The notes under the pieces are model-generated. The model saw only the letters and a list, made by a program, of their open reading frames with translations. It searched no databases and had not been told where the DNA came from. The position numbers were made by a program, and so were the translations under genes. Positions 7,939 through 16,167 of a stretch of 27,754 nucleotides of DNA are shown here, in pieces (within the stretch, counting starts at the first letter, position 1; every line of letters starts with the position of its first letter). This DNA comes from a virus, in IMG/VR virus record IMGVR_UViG_3300031658_000084, positions 1-27,754 of that record, one strand, 5' to 3'.

Positions 7939-8570
7939 TGGCTTTACGCTCAACATATGGCTCTGGGGTTTTTAACTCTGGGCTGTACGGAGAGCCGGAG
8001 ACGACGCAGGGCGCGGCCGCTGCGTCTATCGCCGTTTCCGCTACTGCGGCTGCGGTTACTGTTGTTAATGCTTCAGCGTCTGCGTCTATCGGAATTGTGG
8101 CAACGCCTCCGACTGCCGTTAGAGTTGCGGATGCGGCGGCAAACATAAGTCTAGGCGGCATCGCTTCGGTATCCTCCATCAAGTATGAAGTGATCCCAGG
8201 CTTCCGTCCCGGCTACGGCCTCAACACTTACGGCTCGTATCTGTACGGCAAAAATATTAGCATCGAAGAGGGCAGCGCTTCAACTACTATAGCTGTCAGC
8301 GCCACCGCGACGGCGCAAGTCACGCGAAATGTTTCGGCGTCTCCCGCCATTTCGATCGTGGCGACATCGAACGCGGTCATTGACGTGGTCGGAGCTGCAA
8401 GTCCCACCATTTCAATAACCACAGATATAGTGTATAATCGCGTAAGATTGATGGCGGCGTCGGATCAGTTTGGCTTTACAGCGACCGTGTTCGCACGTTA
8501 CAAGTGGCTTGAGGCGTCTAGTCCGACGACAAGCTGGACCGAGGCAGACTATTTAGAGAGGGCCGCGTAA
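7938..8570 (+). CDS. Repeat-containing tail-associated protein, unknown
   Basis: 210 residues with a TAATG start overlap. It contains two copies of one module: a Tyr/Gly motif (TYGSGVFNSGLYG near residues 6-18 and TYGSYLYG near 96-103), each followed by Ala/Ser/Val-rich alternating strands (SIAVSATAAAVTVVNASAS and TIAVSATATAQVTRNVSAS), each with an SI.IVAT segment. The C-terminal ~45 residues are different, with FGFTATVFARYKWLEAS. The composition suggests a beta-structured fibre or surface protein. A perfect TATAAT lies inside the gene at 8433-8438 and may be a promoter for downstream genes (weak). Confidence 0.6.
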   Translation: MALRSTYGSGVFNSGLYGEPETTQGAAAASIAVSATAAAVTVVNASASASIGIVATPPTAVRVADAAANISLGGIASVSSIKYEVIPGFRPGYGLNTYGSYLYGKNISIEEGSASTTIAVSATATAQVTRNVSASPAISIVATSNAVIDVVGAASPTISITTDIVYNRVRLMAASDQFGFTATVFARYKWLEASSPTTSWTEADYLERAA

Positions 8571-8842
8571 TGGCTGATGGCACTACACCAAACCAAGGGT
8601 TTACCCTACCAGAAGTCGGCGCGAGCGAGGACACCTGGGGGACAAAGATAAACGATAACTGGACCGAAACGGATACGCTTCTTGGGGCTGTAAGCGCCAC
8701 TGAGATTGCGATCCTTGACGGGGCCACTGTTTCAACCGCAGAACTTAATTACGTCGATGGTGTTACATCGGCTATTCAACCGCAGCTTAATGCTGCTGCA
8801 ACAACCGGAAAGGCAATCGCAATGGCGATTGTCTTCGGTTAA
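8570..8842 (+). CDS. Short tail-fibre-like protein
   Basis: 90 residues. The N-terminus, with GFTLPEVGASEDTWGTKINDNWTETDTL split over residues 11-38, and the TAELNYVDGVTSAIQPQL motif near 66-83 are both very common in phage tail-fibre proteins, where they precede long fibre shafts. Here the gene ends soon after with KAIAMAIVFG, so it is a much shortened fibre or a separate adaptor for one. The start overlaps the previous stop (TAATG). Function in host attachment is inferred from these motifs only. Confidence 0.65.
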   Translation: MADGTTPNQGFTLPEVGASEDTWGTKINDNWTETDTLLGAVSATEIAILDGATVSTAELNYVDGVTSAIQPQLNAAATTGKAIAMAIVFG

Positions 8843-8854
8843 AGGAGAAGCCAC

Positions 8855-9229
8855 ATGGCCGCACCAAACGTAGTAAATGTAGCCACGATCACCGCCAAGT
8901 CGGCGCTGGTGGCTTTAAGTTCAACATCCGCAACCGCGCTGGTCAGCAATGCTGCATCCAGTGGCAAGGTCTTTAAGATTAACATGATCCAAGTAGCTAA
9001 CGTAGATGGCACAAACGCCTGTGACGTTACAGTGGATGTACACAGTGCAGCCTCTGGCGGTGGCACGGCATACTCGCTTGTAAGCACTGTATCGGTTGCT
9101 GGTGACTCTTCCTTGATTGCTCTGGATAAAAATACAGCATTGTATCTTGAAGAAGATCGCTCAATCACAGCAACCGCTGGCACAGCCAACGACTTGGAAG
9201 TTATCGTAAGCTACGAAGAGATCAGCTAA
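8855..9229 (+). CDS. Small beta-rich virion protein, unknown
   Basis: 124 residues, start preceded by AAAGGAGAAGCCAC. The sequence alternates short strands and Ser/Ala/Thr turns (TSATALVSNAASSGKVFKI, VANVDGTNACDVTVDVHSA, LYLEEDRSITATAG) and reads as a small beta-sandwich. Proteins like it accompany fibre and propeller genes in marine phages and have no assigned role. Its stop overlaps the start of the first large repeat protein (TAATG), so the two are probably made together and may assemble together. Confidence 0.6.
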   Translation: MAAPNVVNVATITAKSALVALSSTSATALVSNAASSGKVFKINMIQVANVDGTNACDVTVDVHSAASGGGTAYSLVSTVSVAGDSSLIALDKNTALYLEEDRSITATAGTANDLEVIVSYEEIS

Positions 9230-10683
9230 TGCGGTCCCTTGGCAACACACCTGTAGATGGTGAAGTACGGGCGGTTGCCTCTGGTACACTGCCTAGTGGG
9301 CAACCTGTAATAGTTAATGCTAATGGGACTGTGAGTGTTGTTGGGGGTACACCTGTATCGCAAGCAGTCGGGTCTAACGCCGTGTTTGAGGCGGCAAGTA
9401 CTACAGTGACTTGTGCAGCGTATGATGCTTATTCAAATAAAATGGTCATTGTTTTTGCAGATCAGGATGACGGAAGTAAAGGTAAGGCCGTAGTCGGAAC
9501 TATATCTGGCACCAGCATAACTTTTGGGGCCACCGCAACTTGGCATCCTAACAGCACAGCTAGTGTTGCCATAGTATACCACGCCGCTGCACAAAAAGTT
9601 GTGATTGTGTATTATGACGGTGACAATTCTGGGTACGGCACTTCTGTTGTCGGAACTGTAAGCGGGACAACTATTTCTTTTGGCTCAACGGTTATCTTCA
9701 ATAGCTCAAATACAAATGGTATAGGTCTTGTCTACGACCCTATTGCGGAGAAAGTAGTTGTTGCATACCGAGATGCTGGTGCATTTAACCGTGGCACAGC
9801 AATCGTAGGGACTGTAAGCGGCACAAATATTAGCTGGGGAACCGCCGTAGTTTACAACGATGGAGCTACGGGTTCAACAGTGTCGTGCGCCTATGACATC
9901 AACGCCAACAAGACAGTATTGGCTTACAAGGCTGAAAACAATTCTAGTTACGGCACTGCTATTGTCGGGACAGTTAGTGGCACCTCAATCAGTTTTGGCT
10001 CTTCTGTTGTTTTTGAAACAGCAACCACAGATAATCTATGGGTAGGTTATGATTCGTCTTCTCAAAAAGTAGTGATATCTTACAGGGACCGGGGTAATTC
10101 GGACTTTGGTACAGCTATTGTCGGATCAGTGAGTGGTACCTCAATCAGTTTTGGCACTGCCGCAGTTTTTGAAGCAGCAGCTACTCAGCAAACTGTTGTA
10201 ATCGAAAATACTGCCGCTGGTTTTGTGAACATCTTTTATAGAGATGGGGGAGACTCTAACAAAGGGAAGTTTGTAACAGCTACTGTAAGCGGGACATCCC
10301 TTACGTTTAGTGCTGTAACCTCTTTGACTAGCGGCGGTTCTTCTAACCTAAGAGGAGCCTATGACAGCACCTCAGAACAAATGGTTTTTGTGTACAAAGA
10401 TCAGGCAAATTCTAGTTATGGTACGGCTGTTGTTGTGCGGAACGCCTACACCCCCACAAACCTCACCGCTGAGAACTACATAGGCATTGCCAAAGGCGCT
10501 GCTGCTGACGGAACATCTGCTGTTGTCCAGACGGGTTGCTCTATCAATGACGCACAGTCTAGCCTCACAGCAGGCCAGCAATACTTTGTACAAACAGACG
10601 GAACGCTTGGCCTAACGGCTGGTAGTCCTTCAGTAATCGCTGGGACTGCGATCTCAGCCACAGAAATCATCGTGAAGGGGTGA
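9229..10683 (+). CDS. Seven-repeat protein 1, predicted beta-propeller tail or fibre protein
   Basis: 484 residues. A conserved N-terminal cap (ASGTLPSGQPVIVNANGTV) is followed by seven repeats of about 52 residues with the pattern VVIxYxDxGNSxYGTAxVGTVSGTSISFGxxxVF then about 12 variable residues and (A/T)YDxxSxK. The first half-repeat stands alone near residues 50-70 and the last repeat is only a half (YKDQANSSYGTAVVV), so the two halves would complete one blade, the closure usual in circular propellers. A conserved C-terminal segment (NLTAENYIGIAKG, then SLTAGQQYFVQTDGTLG) follows. It is the first of three paralogs. A receptor-binding or fibre role is inferred from position after fibre-like genes. 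Confidence 0.75.
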   Translation: MRSLGNTPVDGEVRAVASGTLPSGQPVIVNANGTVSVVGGTPVSQAVGSNAVFEAASTTVTCAAYDAYSNKMVIVFADQDDGSKGKAVVGTISGTSITFGATATWHPNSTASVAIVYHAAAQKVVIVYYDGDNSGYGTSVVGTVSGTTISFGSTVIFNSSNTNGIGLVYDPIAEKVVVAYRDAGAFNRGTAIVGTVSGTNISWGTAVVYNDGATGSTVSCAYDINANKTVLAYKAENNSSYGTAIVGTVSGTSISFGSSVVFETATTDNLWVGYDSSSQKVVISYRDRGNSDFGTAIVGSVSGTSISFGTAAVFEAAATQQTVVIENTAAGFVNIFYRDGGDSNKGKFVTATVSGTSLTFSAVTSLTSGGSSNLRGAYDSTSEQMVFVYKDQANSSYGTAVVVRNAYTPTNLTAENYIGIAKGAAADGTSAVVQTGCSINDAQSSLTAGQQYFVQTDGTLGLTAGSPSVIAGTAISATEIIVKG

Positions 10684-10687
10684 CAAA

Positions 10688-10951
10688 ATGAAGACCATAG
10701 TTGAAACATCAAGCGGCTTGAGCAAGTACCTTCTTGCTGATGACGTAACAATCACAGCTACTGCTGACAATATCACTGTAGGCGACCCTGCGCAGTTCAT
10801 CATTGGTGATCTGAACAGCACCACAGTGACTGTCACGGACGGCGTGACCAACGCCCCTTCTGATTGGACTGGCAACAAGTATTTCTTTGACGGAACATCT
10901 TGGACTGCAAACTCTGATTGGGTAGACCCAACACTCGACGAAGAGGAATAA
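10688..10951 (+). CDS. Small acidic protein between two repeat-protein genes
   Basis: 87 residues, start preceded by AAGGGGTGACAAA. Seen: SGLSKYLLADDVTITATAD, beta-rich with IGDLNSTTVTVTDGVTNAP, then a Trp-rich stretch YFFDGTSWTANSDWVDPT and an acidic end LDEEE. I recall similar small proteins among tail genes of marine phages without known function. It separates the first and second repeat protein and is in the same transcription unit, so it may be a partner of one of them (inference). Confidence 0.6.
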   Translation: MKTIVETSSGLSKYLLADDVTITATADNITVGDPAQFIIGDLNSTTVTVTDGVTNAPSDWTGNKYFFDGTSWTANSDWVDPTLDEEE

Positions 10952-10955
10952 TCAT

Positions 10956-12422
10956 ATGCGCACCATTGGTACACCCAGCACACAAGTAAGAAAGCTGAAC
11001 GCCATTGCCAGTGGTACGTTGCCCAATGGGAAGCCTGTTGTGGTTAATGCTAATGGTACGGTTAGTGTTGTTAGCGGGAACGACGAAGGAGCGGGTACAG
11101 GCGCACAGATTTCAACTGATTCTAATCTAAGTCAGATACAAGCAATTTATGATCCTGATTCAGGAAAAGTTATTATTGCCTATCATAGAGATGCTAATTC
11201 ATACTATGGCGCAGCCGTTGTTGGAACAATAAGTGGAACTAATATTAGTTTTGGAAATATTACAAAATTTCAAGCTAACAATTCTTCTGGTATGCAAGGC
11301 TTGTCTATGGCATACGATACAAGCGAAGATAAAGTTTTAATTGTTTATGCGGATAAAAACAACTCTACCTATGGCACTGGAATTGTAGGTACAATATCAG
11401 GGACATCTATAAGTTTTGGAACTGCTGCTGTTTTTCAAAGTAGTTCTATAAATAAAATTCAAGTGGCGTTTGATAAAAACTCTAATAAATTTTTAGTTGT
11501 TTATATGAGAAATTTTCCACAATCTAGAGTGATTACTGTAAGTGGCACATCTATTAGTTCTGGTAATGAAACAAAATTAAGATCAGATACTGATGGAAAT
11601 ATGCAAAGAGCTGGTATTGCTTTTTCAACTTCGGCTAACAAGTTTGTTTTAGTGTATAGAGATCAGGATCAATCAAGCAAGGGTCAATATGTTGTTGGAA
11701 CAATTTCAGGCACAAGTGTTTCTTATGGCACAGCAGCCGACTTAAATAATGTTTCATCAGGTTTTCAAATGCGGATCGCTTATGACGCTACTTTAAATAA
11801 GTTTATAGCAGTCTACATAGACGCTGCTAATTCAAATTATGGTAAAGCACGGGTCGGAACTCTAAGTGGTACAACTGTTAGTTGGGGTTCTATTGCTGTA
11901 TTTAACAGTGCAGCCACTCTACTTCCTGACGTTTTATCAGACGGAAGCGGTAACTTTATTATAAGTTTTTGTGATGATGGTAATTCTGATCGTATGACTT
12001 TTGTTTCTGCGGTTGTATCCGATACAAGTGTCAGTTTTGGAAGTAAGGTCATTATAGAAGCTGTTGTTGCACAGTCAGGATCACAAATTGGCTTATCTCA
12101 AATGGCGTATGATAGTGCTAATAATAAATTTGTTATACCCTATAACGACATTACTAATGGTAATATAAAAGCAGCAGTCTTACAATTAGCTTCCACCAAC
12201 CTCACCTCAGAGAACTACGTTGGCCTAGCCAGCAACGGCTACCCTGACACCGCTGGGGCCACCATTGATGTGAAGGGTGCTATCAACAACAGGCAATCAG
12301 GTTTAACTGCGGGTCAGAGTTACTTTGTGCAGACGGATGGCACACTAGGTACAACCGCTGGAGACCCAAGTGTCTTCGCTGGCACAGCCGTATCGGCAAC
12401 AAAGATGATCGTGAAAGGCTAG
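10956..12422 (+). CDS. Seven-repeat protein 2, predicted beta-propeller, AT-rich core
   Basis: 488 residues, start preceded by GAGGAATAATCAT. Same plan as its two neighbours: N-terminal cap (ASGTLPNGKPVVVNANGTV), a lone half-repeat (QIQAIYDPDSGK), six full repeats and a final half-repeat (FVIPYNDITNGN), then a C-terminal cap (NLTSENYVGLASNG and SYFVQTDGTLGTTAGDP). The repeats are more diverged from the consensus than in the other two, and one (near residue 185) is short, VVYMRNFPQSRVITVSGTS. The DNA from about 11090 to 12190 is clearly AT-rich with many AAT, ATT and AAA codons, whereas both ends have the base composition of their surroundings, as if the core had been exchanged. Confidence 0.75.
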   Translation: MRTIGTPSTQVRKLNAIASGTLPNGKPVVVNANGTVSVVSGNDEGAGTGAQISTDSNLSQIQAIYDPDSGKVIIAYHRDANSYYGAAVVGTISGTNISFGNITKFQANNSSGMQGLSMAYDTSEDKVLIVYADKNNSTYGTGIVGTISGTSISFGTAAVFQSSSINKIQVAFDKNSNKFLVVYMRNFPQSRVITVSGTSISSGNETKLRSDTDGNMQRAGIAFSTSANKFVLVYRDQDQSSKGQYVVGTISGTSVSYGTAADLNNVSSGFQMRIAYDATLNKFIAVYIDAANSNYGKARVGTLSGTTVSWGSIAVFNSAATLLPDVLSDGSGNFIISFCDDGNSDRMTFVSAVVSDTSVSFGSKVIIEAVVAQSGSQIGLSQMAYDSANNKFVIPYNDITNGNIKAAVLQLASTNLTSENYVGLASNGYPDTAGATIDVKGAINNRQSGLTAGQSYFVQTDGTLGTTAGDPSVFAGTAVSATKMIVKG

Positions 12423-12425
12423 AGC

Positions 12426-13886
12426 ATGAGAACTATACCTGAACTTGAAGAGGGTACGCATAGGGCCAAGGCTTCTGGTACACTGCCGAATGGTAAGCCT
12501 GTTATTGTGAATGTAGATGGGACAGTTAGTGCTGTTGCTGAAACTGCTGTTAGTCAGGCTGTTGGTACCCCTGTTGTCTGGCAAAGTGCTAGAAAGGATT
12601 TTTGCTCCGCTACTTTTGATAGCAACTCCAATAAGGTTGTTATTGCTTACAAAGATAGGGCAAATTCTGACTACGGGACAGCTATTGTAGGAACAGTAGA
12701 CCCGTCTGACAATTCTATTAGCTACGGGACACCTGTGGTTTTTGAGAGTGCAAACTCTACTTACTTTTCGTCCACCTTTGATAGTTCCTCAAACAAAGTA
12801 GTTATTGCTTACATAGATAACGGAAACTCAAACTACGGCACAGCCATTGTAGGAACCGTAAGCGGTACGGGAATCAGCTTCGGTTCTGCGGCAGTCTTTG
12901 AGAGCGCAGATACATTTATACCTTCTGCTACTTTCGACAACAACTCTAATAAAGTGGTTATTGCATACTCAGATGTTGGTAATCAAGATAGAGGGACAGC
13001 CATTGTAGGAACCGTAAGTAATACTTCTATCAGCTTTGGTTCTGCTGTAGTCTTTGATAGCACTGGCCCGGCAAGCAGTATTTCGTCTACCTTTGATAGT
13101 GCCTCAAACAAGGTAGTTATTGCTTACAGTGATGCTGGTAGTTCTAATAAAGGGACAGCTATTGTCGGAACTGTTAGCTCAACTTCTATCAGCTTCGGAA
13201 GTGCTGTAGTCTTTGAGGAAGGCGCTACAACTTCAACTTCAAGTACTTTTGATAGCCTTAACAATAAAGTCGTTATTGCGTATAAAGATGGTGGTAATTC
13301 TAATAAAGGAACGGCAATCGTAGGTACAGTTAGCTCAACTTCTATCAGCTTCGGAAGTGCTGTAGTCTTTGAAGAGGGCGAGACAACTAACATTTCAAGT
13401 ACTTTTGATAGCAATGCTAATAAAGTGGTTATAGCATATCGAGACGGAGGAAACTCTAATCAAGGCACATTGTCTGTTGGGACGGTAAGTGAGACATCTA
13501 TCAGTTTTAGTTCTGCTGTAGTCTTTGAGGATTCTGCTTCTGAAGACTGTTCATCTACCTTTGACAGCAATGCTAATAAAGTAGTTATTGTTTACAAGAA
13601 TGATGGTAACTCTTCATACGGGACTGCTGTAGTGTTTCAACCCGCCTTCACCTCCATCAACCTCACCACTGAGAACTACATCGGCATGTCTCAGGGCGGT
13701 TCTGTAGCAAGCGGCAGCAGCGCAACGGTAGACATTATCGGCTCACTCAGCACAAACCAGTCTGGCCTCACCGCAGGGCAAAGCTACTTCGTTCAGACAG
13801 ACGGGACGATAGGCACAACCGCTGCTGATCCTAGCGTCTTTGCAGGGACGGCAATATCTGCTACAAGTTTAGTAGTGAAAACATAA
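12426..13886 (+). CDS. Seven-repeat protein 3, predicted beta-propeller, most regular copy
   Basis: 486 residues, starting four bases after the previous stop with AAAGG upstream. This is the most regular of the three paralogs: six complete repeats beginning VVIAY or VVIVY, with TAIVGTVSxTSISFGSAVVFE and SSTFDSxxNK, plus half-repeats at each end that would complete a seventh blade. Repeats four and five share an exact 44-base stretch (13173-13216 and 13329-13372), exactly 156 bases or 52 codons apart, showing recent duplication or gene conversion. The C-terminal cap (NLTTENYIGMSQG, GLTAGQSYFVQTDGT) matches the other two. It probably forms part of the host-contact apparatus (inference). Confidence 0.75.
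   Translation: MRTIPELEEGTHRAKASGTLPNGKPVIVNVDGTVSAVAETAVSQAVGTPVVWQSARKDFCSATFDSNSNKVVIAYKDRANSDYGTAIVGTVDPSDNSISYGTPVVFESANSTYFSSTFDSSSNKVVIAYIDNGNSNYGTAIVGTVSGTGISFGSAAVFESADTFIPSATFDNNSNKVVIAYSDVGNQDRGTAIVGTVSNTSISFGSAVVFDSTGPASSISSTFDSASNKVVIAYSDAGSSNKGTAIVGTVSSTSISFGSAVVFEEGATTSTSSTFDSLNNKVVIAYKDGGNSNKGTAIVGTVSSTSISFGSAVVFEEGETTNISSTFDSNANKVVIAYRDGGNSNQGTLSVGTVSETSISFSSAVVFEDSASEDCSSTFDSNANKVVIVYKNDGNSSYGTAVVFQPAFTSINLTTENYIGMSQGGSVASGSSATVDIIGSLSTNQSGLTAGQSYFVQTDGTIGTTAADPSVFAGTAISATSLVVKT
13173..13372 (+). repeat. Exact 44-base direct repeat inside propeller gene 3
   Basis: The same 44 bases occur at 13173-13216 and 13329-13372, starting GTTAGCTCAACTTCTATCAG and ending GTAGTCTTTGA. 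The offset of 156 bases equals one protein repeat, so recombination between the copies would add or delete one whole blade without breaking the frame. Confidence 0.9.
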
Positions 13887-13895
13887 GGCGAAGCC

Positions 13896-15374
13896 ATGCC
13901 GTTAATACCACTCAACATTCCAGCGGGACAATATCGCAACGGCACTGAGTATCAGTCCCAGGGCCGCTGGCGTGATGGCAACTTAATCCGCTGGCATGAG
14001 GGCGCACTGCGCCCCATTGGCGGCTGGCGTCAGCGCGGAACCGTTGACATAAACGGCGTGGCGCGGACGATGGTCGCGTGGGAAGACAACTCCAACAACC
14101 GCCGCGTGGCCTTTGGAACGTACAATAAGTTGTACGCCATGACCGCTGGCAACACTGTGGCGGACATTACGCCTGCTGGCTTTACCGCTGGGCGGGTGGA
14201 TGCCACGGCGTTTACTGGCTACAGCGCCAGCACATTCGGCAACGGCTTATACGGCCTACCCTCTGAAGACACTGGCAGCATTCTGCGTGCTACCACCTGG
14301 AGCTTAGAGAATTGGGGCGAGTATCTGCTCGGAACTACGGCTGACGACGGCAAGATTTACCAGTGGACACTTAATTCTGCCACGCCCGCCGCCGTTCTGT
14401 CCAACGCGCCGACTGGCTGCTCCAGCATGATGGTTACGGAAGAGCGCTTTGTTTTCGCATTCGGCGCCGGCGGCGACCCTCGGAAAGTCGCCTGGTCAGA
14501 CCGCGAGAATAATAACTTGTGGACGCCCGCGACGACAAACGAGGCCGGCGACATCCAGATCCAGACGAATGGCGTGATCCTCAAGGGCCTGCGCACGCGC
14601 GGCCAGACGCTAATCTTGACGACGCAAGACGCCCACACGGCCACATACTCTGGCCCACCATTTGTTTATGGGTTTAGTAGGGTTGGCACCAGCTGCGGCC
14701 TGATTGCGGCCAACGCCGCCGCATCCATCGACGAGGGCGTCGTGTGGATGGGCCAGCGCTCATTCTTTGTTTACTCTGGCGGAGCTGTGCAGGATCTATC
14801 ATGCGACGTGGCTGACTATGTGTTTAGCGACATGAACAACGACCAGAAGTCTAAGGTACACGCCGTCGTGAACAGCCGCTTCAACGAAATCTGGTGGTTC
14901 TACCCCAGCGCGAGCAGCACGGAATGCGACCGATATGCTGCTTTTGATTATGCAGAGAAGATTTGGACGACCGGATCAATCGATCGCACGGCCGGCGTAG
15001 ACCGTGGCGTTTTCCGCCAGCCGTTCTGGATTGCCGCCGACGGCACCCTGTACGAGCAGGAAATCGGCTTTAACTACGGAACCCAAACTCCATTCGCCGA
15101 GACCGGCCCGATCGCCATTGGCGTCGGCGAACAGGTTATGGCTGTGCGCGGCATGATCCCAGACGAAAAAACTTTGGGCGACGTGAACGCCACGTTTAAG
15201 ACGCGCTTCTATCCGACGGACACCGAGCGCGACTATGGGCCGTTTTCGATGGCCAACCCGACCAGCCTACGGTTTACCGGGCGTCAAATCAGAATGCGTG
15301 TCACGGGTGACGCCGCGTCGGATTGGCGCGTTGGCATCATGCGATTGGACGCAGTGGCGGGCGGCCGCAGATGA
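13896..15374 (+). CDS. Large tail protein, nozzle-like candidate
   Basis: 492 residues. Seen: a Pro/Arg/Trp-rich N-terminus (PLNIPAGQYRNGTEYQSQ, RWRDGNLIRWHEGALRPIGGW) that I recall in tail proteins of marine short-tailed phages, then many short beta segments with repeated Gly/Trp turns (AFGTYNKLYAMT, LLGTTADDGKIYQWTL, VAWSDRENNNLWTPATT, GLRTRGQTLILTTQDAHTA, EGVVWMGQRSFFVYSGG). The VAWSD...LW, GQTLILTTQDA and GSCG-like order resembles T7 gp12 and P22 gp10 nozzle proteins, which are propeller-based. That assignment is inference by pattern. If right, this protein closes the tail below the adaptor. Confidence 0.6.
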   Translation: MPLIPLNIPAGQYRNGTEYQSQGRWRDGNLIRWHEGALRPIGGWRQRGTVDINGVARTMVAWEDNSNNRRVAFGTYNKLYAMTAGNTVADITPAGFTAGRVDATAFTGYSASTFGNGLYGLPSEDTGSILRATTWSLENWGEYLLGTTADDGKIYQWTLNSATPAAVLSNAPTGCSSMMVTEERFVFAFGAGGDPRKVAWSDRENNNLWTPATTNEAGDIQIQTNGVILKGLRTRGQTLILTTQDAHTATYSGPPFVYGFSRVGTSCGLIAANAAASIDEGVVWMGQRSFFVYSGGAVQDLSCDVADYVFSDMNNDQKSKVHAVVNSRFNEIWWFYPSASSTECDRYAAFDYAEKIWTTGSIDRTAGVDRGVFRQPFWIAADGTLYEQEIGFNYGTQTPFAETGPIAIGVGEQVMAVRGMIPDEKTLGDVNATFKTRFYPTDTERDYGPFSMANPTSLRFTGRQIRMRVTGDAASDWRVGIMRLDAVAGGRR

Positions 15375-15724
15375 GCCGGATGCTGCCACCCATTACTATG
15401 GACATAAGCCAGTGGGCCGAGAATATGCGTCGCTACCTTGGGCTGGCGCTGGATCAGCTTGGCTTTAAGGAAACATATTCATCCGCCTCTCAAAACGGCG
15501 TCATCCTGTGGGATAATGTAAACGGGTATCCAATTGTAAGTAAGTCAGGAGCTTTTAAGGAAATCGTATTAAAAAGCACGGCACCAACTTCAAGCGTTGG
15601 CGTGGCTAGTGACAAGGCTGGGCTTATTAGCTGGGACGCTTCATATATTTATGTTTGCACTGGGGCTTACGACGCCTCTTCTCACATATGGTCCCGCGCG
15701 GCACTTACCGGTGGCAGTTGGTAG
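15371..15724 (+). CDS. Small tail-associated protein, unknown
   Basis: 117 residues from an ATG that overlaps the previous stop (ATGA), the reason for choosing it over an upstream start inside the previous gene. Seen: MDISQWAENMRRYLGLALDQ at the N-terminus and a C-terminal segment SDKAGLISWDASYIYVCTG with ASSHIWSRAALTGGSW. The DKAG.I.WD.SYIYVCT.AYD....IW.R pattern recurs at the ends of many phage tail and fibre proteins, so this is probably a tail component with a short helical stem and a beta-tip. The exact role is unknown. Confidence 0.65.
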   Translation: MSRMLPPITMDISQWAENMRRYLGLALDQLGFKETYSSASQNGVILWDNVNGYPIVSKSGAFKEIVLKSTAPTSSVGVASDKAGLISWDASYIYVCTGAYDASSHIWSRAALTGGSW

Positions 15725-16167
15725 TGGGCGAGGTCGTACACATAAAGCCGCAATTCAAATTGCTGTCAATCCTGCCCGATAAAGTTGAGAGCGTTTTGGA
15801 CGACGCCGTCCGATTACTGGAGCCGGCAGTCCGCCGCCAGAGCCACAACGTAACCATTGACCACATTGTCAATGACTTGCGTAACGGGCTGTCCCTATTG
15901 TGGTTGGCTTACGTTGACGGCAAGGCCATGGCAGCCGTCGTGACGTGCATTGTGAAGCAGCCCCTGCGTAAAAACATGAAGATCGAGTGGATGGGCGGAG
16001 AGAAGATGCACCTATGGGGCCAAGAGGTGTTCGCAATTTTGACAAAAGTGGCCAAAGAAGCTAAACTGGACGCCATAGAAGCTGACGGCCGCAAAGGTTT
16101 TCAGAGATACGCAGAAGCGGCCTCGTTCCGTGAAATGTACACGCATTATGAGATGGAGCTGACCTGA
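15724..16167 (+). CDS. GNAT-like acyltransferase-fold protein
   Basis: 147 residues from a GTG that overlaps the previous stop (TAGTG). An ATG at 15688 is the alternative and would overlap the preceding gene by 37 bases. Seen: a helical start, then LLWLAYVDGKAMAAVVTCIV, MKIEWMGGEKMHLWGQEVFA, a helix ILTKVAKEAKLDAIEADGR, and FQRYAEAASFREMYTHYEM. The order W-beta-(G)-beta-helix-(DAIEADGRKGF)-beta matches the GNAT N-acyltransferase fold seen in small proteins of short-tailed phage structural modules. I do not see a clear acetyl-CoA P-loop, so it may be a catalytically dead structural version. The fold call is inference from pattern. Confidence 0.55.
   Translation: MGEVVHIKPQFKLLSILPDKVESVLDDAVRLLEPAVRRQSHNVTIDHIVNDLRNGLSLLWLAYVDGKAMAAVVTCIVKQPLRKNMKIEWMGGEKMHLWGQEVFAILTKVAKEAKLDAIEADGRKGFQRYAEAASFREMYTHYEMELT

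Noticed and set aside
13124-13414. A minus-strand 96-codon repeat frame opposite propeller gene 3
   Set aside because: It exists only because the plus-strand repeats are regular; no start signal and Leu/Val/Pro-rich shadow composition.
9229-13886. A CRISPR array or diversity-generating retroelement target
   Set aside because: The repeats are coding, in frame and about 156 bases long with graded divergence. There is no leader, no Cas gene, and no reverse transcriptase or template repeat in the window.
15235-15468. A plus-strand frame overlapping the end of the nozzle-like gene
   Set aside because: It overlaps two well-supported genes in another frame and has no start signal.
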